A stretch of 6,366 nucleotides of DNA. It comes from Sphingopyxis sp. GTDB taxonomy: Bacteria > Pseudomonadota > Alphaproteobacteria > Sphingomonadales > Sphingomonadaceae. The DNA is taken from the NCBI GenBank assembly GCA_026125835.1, contig JAHCKJ010000129.1, positions 1 to 6,366 on the forward strand, given 5' to 3'. Position 1 is the stretch's first letter. Every line of letters starts with the position of its first letter. The notes under the pieces are model-generated. The model was not told the DNA's origin and did no database searches. It worked only from the letters and a program-made list of their open reading frames with translations. Of this stretch, positions 1-5,754 are shown in pieces. The position numbers and the translations under genes are program-made.

Positions 1-1532
1 CGGCTGCCCAGCTTGGGCCCCTCGATCTCGCGGACCGCCATCGGGGTCAACGCGGCGCCGGGGGCCACGGCGGTCAGTTGTGCGATGCGGGCGCGGAAAT
101 CGGCCAGTGCCTTGCCTTCGAGCAGGGCGCGGCTGACAAAGGTGACCGATGCGGGATTGACCGCATGACCGTTGCGATAAAGTTCATAGTGCAGATGCGG
201 GCCGGTCGACAGCCCGGTCGAGCCGATATAGCCGATCACCTGGCCGCGGCTGACACGCTGGCCGGGGCGCACCGCAATGCGGCTCATATGGCCATAGCCG
301 GTGCCGAGGCCGCCCCCGTGATTGAGCTTGACGAAATTGCCGTAACCGCCGTTGCGACCCGCCATGGTGACGATGCCGTCGGTCACCGCATAAATGGGGG
401 CGCCATAGCCGCCGCCGAAATCGATGCCGCTGTGCATCCGGCGATAGCCCAGGATCGGATGGCGGCGCATGCCGAAGGTCGAGGTGATGCGCCCGTTGGT
501 CGGGCGCGCCATGCCGCCGCGCTGGACACCGACGCCCGACGCCTCATACCATTGGGTGCGGCCGTCGACGGTCCATTCGATCATCGACAATTTGGGTTTG
601 CCGCCGCGGACCAGTCCCGCATAGAGCAGCTTGCCGGTTTCGCTCTCGCCGGTTTCGGCGCGGCGGTAATCGACGATGATGTCGAACTCGTCGCTGGCGC
701 GAATGTCGCTGCCGACCGAGATCTGGCGGCCGATGACCCGCAGATAGGACTGGATTGCGGCGGGCGGCGCCCCGGCGGCGCGCGCCGAACGATAAAGGCT
801 GTCGCCGACGCGGCCACGAATCCGCAGCGGGGTGTTGTCGACCGCGATCGGGATGCGCCGCATCACCAGCCGGTCGCCCTCGCGCTCCATTTCGATGCGC
901 AGGTCGAACCGCGCGCGCATCGCCAGCGCATCGACCGGGCGCGGCATTGTGCGCGCGGCGCGGCGCCCGAGGATCAGGTCGATTCGCGTTCCCGGCGCAA
1001 TGTCGGCGAGCGGCACGGCGGTCGCGACCTGGTTGGCCAGCGCCTGCGCCTCGCCGCGGCCGACCCCCGAGCGTTCGAGCAGGCGCGCAAAACTGTCGCC
1101 ATTGCCCAGCGTCGCGGTCAGTTCGATCTGCGGCCGTTCGGGGGTCTGGGTCAGCGGGCGCACCGCGTCGGTCGCCGCCATGTGCCGCCCGGTGTCGCCG
1201 CCGAGTGCCAGCGGCACGATCATCTGTGCACGCGCTTCGTTGAAATCGCGCGCGTCGAGCGCCGGGGTTCCGCCGACGGCGAGCGGCTGGATGCCGGGGA
1301 AGGTAGCGATGGCCGCGCCGCACAGCAGCGTCAGCGTCGCCAGGCCGCGCCACCATTCGGCCGAACCGATATTGTCGCCGAGGTCGGGAACCAGGTCGAG
1401 CTGCGCCAGTCGGTCGCGCCAGCCGAGCGGGTCCGAATCGGCCACTGCGCGGGGCAAAGCGATTGCCTGCGACATCGCGAGCGCGGCCGCATTGCCGGAC
1501 ATGCCCGCGATGGGTTCGTGACGCTGGAACAA
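1..1532 (-). CDS. M23 family zinc metallopeptidase, membrane-anchored (3' end beyond window)
   Basis: Predicted peptidoglycan endopeptidase acting in the periplasm; M23 enzymes cut peptide cross-bridges in murein. I translated this frame by hand; 510 residues are visible and the C-terminus runs off the left edge. A cytoplasmic N-terminus of about 60 residues is followed by one hydrophobic segment near 62-80 (RGLATLTLLCGAAIATF). Next come a LysM/OapA-like region (about 130-190) and a Csd3-like domain (about 230-310). The M23 (LytM) domain covers about 345-455. Its metal ligands are visible: H367 and D371 in HSGID, and H448 in HLH. H415 (GYGHMS) and H446 are the expected catalytic histidines. 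The first in-frame start after an upstream TAA (1611-1613) is a TTG giving MFQRHEPIAG. A G-rich run lies 6 nt upstream of it. ATG at 1502 is the alternative. Transcribed divergently from the helicase. The family is certain; the cross-link cleaved is not. Confidence 0.93.
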   Translation of the reverse strand, partial: MFQRHEPIAGMSGNAAALAMSQAIALPRAVADSDPLGWRDRLAQLDLVPDLGDNIGSAEWWRGLATLTLLCGAAIATFPGIQPLAVGGTPALDARDFNEARAQMIVPLALGGDTGRHMAATDAVRPLTQTPERPQIELTATLGNGDSFARLLERSGVGRGEAQALANQVATAVPLADIAPGTRIDLILGRRAARTMPRPVDALAMRARFDLRIEMEREGDRLVMRRIPIAVDNTPLRIRGRVGDSLYRSARAAGAPPAAIQSYLRVIGRQISVGSDIRASDEFDIIVDYRRAETGESETGKLLYAGLVRGGKPKLSMIEWTVDGRTQWYEASGVGVQRGGMARPTNGRITSTFGMRRHPILGYRRMHSGIDFGGGYGAPIYAVTDGIVTMAGRNGGYGNFVKLNHGGGLGTGYGHMSRIAVRPGQRVSRGQVIGYIGSTGLSTGPHLHYELYRNGHAVNPASVTFVSRALLEGKALADFRARIAQLTAVAPGAALTPMAVREIEGPKLGS

Positions 1533-1772
1533 ATTGCAACCCCCGCCCGGCGGACCTCCCTTAACCCGGCCGCCGAATGAATTTGACCGCTTGTCTGTAA
1601 AGAAAGGTCGTTAAAGTCAATTTAATGGCGGTTGCGGCGCCAGCGCTTGCGGTCAGCCGTGGCGGGGGCGGGATATTATGCAAGCGACCGGGAAAATTCG
1701 GCGGTGCCCCCGCCATTCGACGATCGGCGGTTGCACAGCGGCGGCGGCCATGCCAGCTTGAACCGCAAGAAA
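1533..1772. promoter_or_regulatory. Divergent intergenic region between the M23 gene and the helicase gene
   Basis: This 240-bp gap must hold the promoters or leaders for two divergent genes. On the minus strand, TTGACT (1620-1615) is a good -35, but the best -10, TACAGA (1599-1594), sits only 15 nt away, so the pair is weak. A purine-rich AAGGGAGG (1562-1555) lies 22 nt before the TTG start, too far for a normal ribosome binding site. On the plus strand, TATTAT (1674-1679) resembles a -10 box but has no -35 at normal spacing. An AT-rich island at about 1576-1627 in otherwise very GC-rich sequence marks the likely promoter core. Open frames continue into this region upstream of the helicase ATG, but they look non-coding. 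Confidence 0.45.
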
Positions 1773-4532
1773 ATGACATCATCCTCTTCCCAGCCGGTCA
1801 AGGCTGTCCTTGGCCCCACCAACACCGGCAAAACCCATTTGGCGGTCGAGCGCCTGACCGCCCGGTCGAGCGGCATGATCGGCTTTCCGCTCCGCTTGCT
1901 CGCGCGCGAGGTGTACGACCGCGTCGTGGCGATCAAGGGCGCCGCACAGGTTGCGCTGGTGACCGGCGAAGAACGGATCATCCCGCCCGAAGCGCGCTAT
2001 CTGCTCGGCACGATGGAGGCGATGCCGATCGAGCGCGACGTCGCATTTGTCGGCATCGACGAGGCGCAGCTCGGCGCCGACCCCGAGCGCGGTCATGTCT
2101 TTACCGACCGCCTGCTGCGCGCGCGCGGGCGCGAGGAAACGATGATCCTGGGGTCGGCGAGCATCCGCGGACTGGTCAAGAGTCTGGTCCCCGAAGCCGA
2201 AATCGTTACCCGCCCGCGCTTTTCGACGCTGAGCTATGCCGGATCGTCGAAGCTGTCGCGGCTGCCCAAGCGATCGGCGATCGTCGCCTTCTCGGCCGAG
2301 GAAGTCTATGCGATCGCCGAGATGCTGCGCCGCTTTTCGGGCGGCGCCGCGGTGGTGATGGGGGCGCTGAGCCCGCGGACGCGCAACGCGCAGGTCGCGA
2401 TGTTCGAAGCGGGCGAGGTCGATTACCTCGTCGCCACCGACGCGATCGGCATGGGGCTGAACCTCGACGTCCAGCATGTCGCCTTTGCGAGCCTGCAAAA
2501 GTTCGACGGGCGGCGGCTGCGGCGGCTGACGATCGCCGAAATGGCGCAGATCGCCGGTCGCGCCGGGCGCCACCAGCAGGACGGCAGCTTCGGCACCGTC
2601 GGCCAGCCGCAGGGCGGCTTCACCGCCGAGGAAGTCGCCGCGATCGAGGGACATCATTTCCCGTCGCTGGCCAGCCTGTTCTGGCGCAACCCGACGCCGC
2701 GCTTCGGCTCGCTCGACCAGCTCTTGTCCGACCTGGCGCAGCCGCCGACCAATCCCGCGCTGCGCCCGGCGCCCGAAGCGGTCGATATCGCCGTGCTCAA
2801 ACATCTGGCGGGCGACCTCGAAGTGCAGGCGCGCGGCGGCGATTTCGACGCGGTGCAGCGTCTGTGGGACATTTGCGGCCTGCCCGATTTCGAACAATTG
2901 GGCGCCGAACATCACAGCCGGACGATCCTGAAATTGTGGCAATGGCGCACCAGCGGCGACGGGATGATCGATCCCGACTGGTTCGCCAAGCGGCTGGCAC
3001 GGCTGAACGACACCGACGGCGACATCGACCAGCTCGCGAGCCGGATCGCCGCGGTGCGCACCCTGTGCTTCATCGCCCAGCGCGGCGACTGGATCGCGGG
3101 CGCGGCGGGGTGGACCGAACAGGCGCAAGCGCTGGAATCGCGCCTGTCCGACGCGCTGCACGCGGCGCTGTCGCAGCGCTTCGTCGATCGCCGTCTGGCC
3201 TTGCTGCTGCGCGATGCGGGGCAGCGCCATGCCGCGCTGCCGGTGGCAGTCGGGCAGGACGGCACCGTGGCGGTCGACGGCGAGGCGATCGGCACGCTCA
3301 AGGGGTTTCAGTTCAAGGTCGATCCGGTGGCCAAGGCCAGCGACCACCGGATGTTGCTCGCCGCCGCCGAAAAGCATCTGCGCGCCGAGCTGGCGCGCCG
3401 CGCGACGGCGCTGGCCGAAGGCGACGACAGCGCGCTGTCGCTGGTCGCCGAACCCGGCGCGCTGCCGCGGCTTGCCTGGCACGGCAACCCGGTCGCGACG
3501 CTGGCGAAAGGGCCGACGCTGGTCCAGCCCGCGGTCCAGATCGATCCGTCGCTGCGACGTCTCGAACCCGCGCAGGTGCAGGCGATCAGCGAACGGCTTC
3601 ACCGCTTTATCGCCGCGCAGCTGGCCCGCCACGCGGCGCCGCTCGCCGCCATGGGCGAAGCCGCTGGCGACCTGTTCACGCCGCCGCGCGTACGGGCACT
3701 GGTCGCGGCGCTGGTCGACGGCAGCGGCACGATCGGCCGCGCCGCGGTCGAAGACCAGTTGCAGGCGCTGACACCCGACGAACGGCCGCTGCTGCGCAAG
3801 CTGGGCTTTACCATCGGCTCGCTCGACATTTTTCATCCGCAGCTCCTGAAGCCCGAAGCGGTGCGCTGGCGCGCCGCGCTGGTCGCGGCGCAGCAGGGTA
3901 CGGCGATCCCGGCGCTGCCGCCGCACGGCGCGGTGCTGCAAAAAACCGGCAGTCACGCCGGCCTCACCATCGCGGGCTTTCGCCGCTGCGCCACCGGATG
4001 GCTGCGCATCGACATGGCCGAAAAGCTGGCGCGGCAAGCGCATGCGGCGCGGATGCAGGCGGCGGCACCGCCGACCGCACCAATCGCGGGCGGCGACGAC
4101 CACCAGCATGACGACGCGGGCGACGAGACGCGAAATCCTGCCGTGCCGGGCTTTGTGATCGACCCCGCGCTCGCCACCTCGCTCGGCCTCGACGAGGACA
4201 CGCGCCGCGCGCTGCTCGGCAGCTTCGGCTTTCGCACTGTAGGCGATCCCGCCTTGCAGCGCTGGCGCTGGTCGGGGCTGCGCCAGACCGCCGACAAGCG
4301 TCCGCGGCGCAAAAAGGATCGCAAGGGGACCGAGGCCGTGCGCGCCGTCGCGAACGGCGAGGCGCGACGTCCGCCCGCCAAGCAGGCAAAGGACAAGCGC
4401 GCCAACGCGGCGAAACCCCGCCCCCATACGCCGCCGACGCCGCGCCCCGAGCGCCCGGTGCGGCGCGGCCCGTCGCCCAACAGCCCCTTCGCCGGCCTCG
4501 CCGCGATGCTGGCCGACGCGCGCAAGGACTGA
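1773..4532 (+). CDS. SUV3-like superfamily 2 RNA/DNA helicase with basic C-terminal tail
   Basis: ATP-dependent helicase of the SUV3 type, the alphaproteobacterial relatives of the mitochondrial RNA-degradosome helicase; probably unwinds structured RNA in the cytoplasm. In the 919-residue product, Walker A is GPTNTGKT (14-21), motif II is DEAQ (96-99), a motif III-like LGSAS is at 126-130, motif V is ATDAIGMGLNL (221-231) and motif VI is QIAGRAGR (259-266). These define both RecA-like lobes. A SUV3-like helical region follows (LFWRNP... about 297-320). A second conserved-looking block, near 677-700, reads LGFTIGSLDIFHPQLLKPE. From about 843 the protein is Arg/Lys/Pro/Ala-rich and probably disordered, ending in SPFAGLAAMLADARKD. 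The start at 1773 places Walker A near the N-terminus, as in relatives; an in-frame TTG at 1632 would add 47 low-complexity residues. The ribosome binding site is weak (AAGAAA adjoining the ATG). Helicase identity is firm; the RNA substrate is inferred. Confidence 0.93.
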   Translation: MTSSSSQPVKAVLGPTNTGKTHLAVERLTARSSGMIGFPLRLLAREVYDRVVAIKGAAQVALVTGEERIIPPEARYLLGTMEAMPIERDVAFVGIDEAQLGADPERGHVFTDRLLRARGREETMILGSASIRGLVKSLVPEAEIVTRPRFSTLSYAGSSKLSRLPKRSAIVAFSAEEVYAIAEMLRRFSGGAAVVMGALSPRTRNAQVAMFEAGEVDYLVATDAIGMGLNLDVQHVAFASLQKFDGRRLRRLTIAEMAQIAGRAGRHQQDGSFGTVGQPQGGFTAEEVAAIEGHHFPSLASLFWRNPTPRFGSLDQLLSDLAQPPTNPALRPAPEAVDIAVLKHLAGDLEVQARGGDFDAVQRLWDICGLPDFEQLGAEHHSRTILKLWQWRTSGDGMIDPDWFAKRLARLNDTDGDIDQLASRIAAVRTLCFIAQRGDWIAGAAGWTEQAQALESRLSDALHAALSQRFVDRRLALLLRDAGQRHAALPVAVGQDGTVAVDGEAIGTLKGFQFKVDPVAKASDHRMLLAAAEKHLRAELARRATALAEGDDSALSLVAEPGALPRLAWHGNPVATLAKGPTLVQPAVQIDPSLRRLEPAQVQAISERLHRFIAAQLARHAAPLAAMGEAAGDLFTPPRVRALVAALVDGSGTIGRAAVEDQLQALTPDERPLLRKLGFTIGSLDIFHPQLLKPEAVRWRAALVAAQQGTAIPALPPHGAVLQKTGSHAGLTIAGFRRCATGWLRIDMAEKLARQAHAARMQAAAPPTAPIAGGDDHQHDDAGDETRNPAVPGFVIDPALATSLGLDEDTRRALLGSFGFRTVGDPALQRWRWSGLRQTADKRPRRKKDRKGTEAVRAVANGEARRPPAKQAKDKRANAAKPRPHTPPTPRPERPVRRGPSPNSPFAGLAAMLADARKD

Positions 4533-4539
4533 CGCGCGC

Positions 4540-4839
4540 GTGGCGAGTCCCGGCGCCGCGGGCAGCATCCGGCTCGACAAGCTGCTGTGGTTCCTGCGTT
4601 TCGCGCGCTCGCGCAGCCTGGCCCAGGCGATGATCGCGGCCGGGCATATCCGGCTCGACGGACGGCGGGTCACCCGATCGTCGTGCGCCGTCCATGCCGG
4701 CGCGACGCTGGTGCTGCCGGTCGGCGAGCGGATCGAGGTGATCCGGCTGGTCACCCTGCCCGTCCGCCGCGGCCCGGCGCCCGAAGCGCAGGCGTGCTAC
4801 CTCCGGCTCGAACCTGCGGCGGGCCTCCCTGCCAGCTGA
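4540..4839 (+). CDS. S4-domain RNA-binding protein, Hsp15 (HslR)-like
   Basis: Small RNA-binding protein of 99 residues. The S4 domain covers about 10-60: IRLDKLLWFLRFARSR, then AGHIRLDGRRV, the positions that form the RNA-binding surface in this fold. A second segment, RRGPAPEAQACY (76-87), is the Hsp15-family signature after the S4 core. E. coli Hsp15 binds stalled 50S subunits carrying peptidyl-tRNA; by family this may help ribosome recycling, but that role is not shown here. It is shorter than E. coli Hsp15 (133 residues) and lacks the long basic C-terminal extension. The GTG start is 7 bp after the helicase stop, and AAGGA (4524-4528) inside the end of the helicase gene lies 11 nt upstream, so the two are probably one operon. 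The last 12 codons overlap a tRNA-like sequence on the other strand (see findings). General family call is strong; the symbol hslR is withheld. Confidence 0.9.
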   Translation: MASPGAAGSIRLDKLLWFLRFARSRSLAQAMIAAGHIRLDGRRVTRSSCAVHAGATLVLPVGERIEVIRLVTLPVRRGPAPEAQACYLRLEPAAGLPAS

Positions 4840-4844
4840 GCTAT

Positions 4845-4886
4845 CGGCGGGCGAGGAAAAGCTGTCGCCCCCGCCGTGCCCTTTTT
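4845..4886 (+). terminator. Probable intrinsic terminator after the helicase-S4 operon
   Basis: A GC-rich hairpin starts 6 nt after the S4 stop codon. GGGCGA (4849-4854) pairs with TCGCCC (4865-4870) across a 10-nt loop. Four further pairs form (4845-4848 with 4873-4876) past a 2-nt bulge. A TTTTT run (4882-4886) follows after five bases. The bulge and the gap before the T-run make it weaker than the terminator after fdxA, but position and orientation suit the end of this operon. Confidence 0.5.
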
Positions 4887-4895
4887 GCCTATCGA

Positions 4896-4954
4896 GTGAA
4901 AGTGATTCGCAACTGTCGCTTTGCGTTGACGCGTAACATTGGCGCGGCTTAGAG
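4896..4954 (+). promoter_or_regulatory. Putative fdxA promoter with possible iron-responsive operator
   Basis: TTGACG (4926-4931) is a good -35 box. Exactly 17 bp later, TTAGAG (4949-4954) can serve as a poor -10, putting the transcript start about 50 nt before the fdxA ATG. Just upstream, GTGAAAGTGATTCGCAACT (4896-4914) includes GATTCGCAA, which resembles a half of the Fur/iron-response boxes I recall from alphaproteobacteria. The matching left half is poor, so the operator is a suggestion only. The position, between a likely terminator and fdxA, supports the presence of a promoter. Confidence 0.4.
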
Positions 4955-5010
4955 GCAGGCCAAGACGGTCCGGACGGCAAGGGTGCCGCCGGCGAAGGGA
5001 GCCAGAACCC

Positions 5011-5349
5011 ATGACCTATGTCGTCACCGATGCCTGTATCCGGTGCAAATATATGGACTGTGTCGAAGTGTGCCCGGTCGACTGTTTCTATGAGGGCGAG
5101 AATATGCTCGTCATCAACCCCAACGAGTGCATCGACTGCGGCGTGTGCGAACCCGAATGCCCGGCCGAGGCGATCCTGCCCGACACCGAAAGCGGCCTCG
5201 AAAAATGGCTGGAGATCAACACCAAGTTCAGCGCCGAATGGCCGAACATCACGGTGAAAAAGGACAGCCCCGCCGACGCCGACGAATATAAGGGCGTTGA
5301 GGGCAAGTTCGAGACCCATTTCTCGCCCGAGCCGGGCGAAGGCGACTGA
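5011..5349 (+). CDS. fdxA: Seven-iron ferredoxin FdxA ([3Fe-4S][4Fe-4S])
   Basis: Soluble cytoplasmic electron carrier of 112 residues, very close to Azotobacter vinelandii ferredoxin I (about 106 residues). The N-terminal half matches that family almost word for word: CIRCKYMDCVEVCPVDCFYEG followed by ECIDCGVCEPECP. By that alignment Cys9, Cys17 and Cys50 hold the [3Fe-4S] cluster and Cys21, Cys40, Cys43 and Cys46 the [4Fe-4S] cluster; Cys12 and Cys25 are the two extra cysteines also present in the Azotobacter protein. The C-terminal half (EWPNITVKKD, then an acidic GKFETHFSPEPGEGD) is the usual extension of this family. A strong GAAGGGAG ribosome binding site (4994-5001) lies 9 nt before the ATG, which rules out an upstream in-frame start at 4939. 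It has its own promoter region and a strong terminator, so is probably monocistronic. Its redox partner is not visible in the window. Confidence 0.96.
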   Translation: MTYVVTDACIRCKYMDCVEVCPVDCFYEGENMLVINPNECIDCGVCEPECPAEAILPDTESGLEKWLEINTKFSAEWPNITVKKDSPADADEYKGVEGKFETHFSPEPGEGD

Positions 5350-5378
5350 TCGCCAAGGCGCAAGCGAACGCAAACAAC

Positions 5379-5403
5379 GGGGCGGGGCTTTCCCGCCCCT
5401 TTT
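5379..5403 (+). terminator. Intrinsic terminator after fdxA
   Basis: A perfect 8-bp GC stem, GGGGCGGG (5379-5386) with CCCGCCCC (5392-5399), closes a 5-nt loop (GCTTT) and runs straight into TTTT (5400-5403). It lies 30 bp after the fdxA stop codon. This is a classic rho-independent terminator. Confidence 0.9.
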
Positions 5404-5477
5404 CGTTGCTGGAGCAGGCGCGGGCATTGCGTGATGCGACAGGACGGCTTTCGACCAAAGCGCGACACTTATAGCAT

Positions 5478-5580
5478 CGTCATCCTGAACGTGTTTCAGG
5501 ATCCATGGTCTGCCGTTTCCTTCGGCGCCGTGGCAAATTCGATCTCAGCCATTGGATGCTGAAACAAGTTCAGCATGACG
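5478..5580. repeat. Head-to-head paired-hairpin intergenic repeat (REP/MITE-like)
   Basis: Two arms of about 32 bp, at 5478-5508 and 5549-5580, are inverted copies of each other with three mismatches and one single-base gap; they start and end with CGTCAT and ATGACG. Each arm is also its own perfect 8-bp hairpin with a 5-nt loop: ATCCTGAA/TTCAGGAT (5482-5502) and ATGCTGAA/TTCAGCAT (5556-5576). About 40 bp separate the arms. The arrangement resembles REP pairs (BIMEs) or a tiny non-autonomous element. I recall similar CGTCAT...ATGACG intergenic repeats in sphingomonad genomes, but copy number here is untested. No transposase is nearby and no target-site duplication is evident. Confidence 0.75.
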
Positions 5581-5622
5581 GGGTTTAGGGTCCTGACCCC
5601 AAGGACAGCCCCCCACCCCAAA

Positions 5623-5656
5623 GCCATCATGGCCGATCATCGGCGCAATGAATTGC
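5623..5656. promoter_or_regulatory. Cluster of three small palindromes upstream of the clpP promoter
   Basis: Three perfect dyads lie in a row: GCCATCATGGC (5623-5633, centre 5628), GCCGATCATCGGC (5632-5644, centre 5638) and GCAATGAATTGC (5645-5656, centre 5650.5). The first two share an ATCAT core and their centres are 10 bp apart, one helical turn. The cluster ends 3 bp before the putative -35 box. It may be a regulator-binding region for clpP; no known regulator motif was recognised. Confidence 0.35.
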
Positions 5657-5659
5657 CCT

Positions 5660-5688
5660 CTTGAAACCCGCGGCCTTGCCGCCGATGT
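5660..5688 (+). promoter_or_regulatory. Putative heat-shock (RpoH-type) promoter of clpP
   Basis: CTTGAAA (5660-5666) is an exact match to the heat-shock sigma-32 -35 consensus, and CCGATGT (5682-5688) matches the -10 pattern CCnATnT after a 15-bp spacer. The predicted transcript would start near 5695, giving a leader of about 60 nt. E. coli clpP is under sigma-32 control, which fits the location directly upstream of this clpP. The call rests on motif match and context only. Confidence 0.6.
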
Positions 5689-5754
5689 AGGGCGCTGGAG
5701 GGACAGCCTGCCGGTCCTCGGCCGGGCAACCCGATAATCAAGGACTATAATCGC

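Larger units (their letters stand above)
5404..5754. other. Intergenic region between the fdxA terminator and clpP
   Basis: About 350 bp with no convincing gene on either strand; the open frames crossing it on the minus strand are antisense extensions of clpP. It contains, in order: roughly 75 bp with nothing recognised, the paired-hairpin repeat (5478-5580), a C-rich stretch (5596-5620), three small palindromes (5623-5656), an RpoH-like promoter (5660-5688) and the clpP leader. The leader has a possible small hairpin, CCGG (5711-5714) with CCGG (5722-5725). Confidence 0.7.

Noticed and set aside
544..1539. A 331-residue minus-strand open frame overlapping the M23 gene in another frame
   Set aside because: It is extremely Arg/Ala-rich and out of frame with the M23 domain; a shadow of the real gene.
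78..1580. A 500-residue plus-strand open frame across the M23 gene
   Set aside because: The minus-strand frame carries complete M23 metal ligands and a membrane segment; the plus-strand product is His/Arg/Ala-rich with no family resemblance.
1632..1772. N-terminal extension of the helicase from an upstream TTG
   Set aside because: The 47 added residues are low-complexity and unlike any helicase N-terminus, and the ATG at 1773 puts Walker A at the usual distance.
1625..4111. An 828-residue plus-strand frame overlapping the helicase
   Set aside because: It is an Arg/Ala/Gly-rich shadow in the +2 frame; all helicase motifs are in the other frame.
1779..4754. A 991-residue open frame on the minus strand, antisense to the helicase and S4 genes
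   Set aside because: It mirrors the codon bias of the sense genes (rich in Arg, Gln, His, Ala, Asp), has no recognisable domain, and the sense strand encodes clear helicase motifs. Long antisense frames are expected in GC-rich genomes.
4800..4860. A functional tRNA gene on the minus strand
   Set aside because: There is no anticodon arm and no pairing acceptor stem, so only a remnant or chance similarity is reported.
4939..5010. Upstream start for fdxA adding 24 residues
   Set aside because: The added peptide is Arg-rich and lies across the predicted promoter -10; the ATG at 5011 has a strong ribosome binding site and matches the family's N-terminus.
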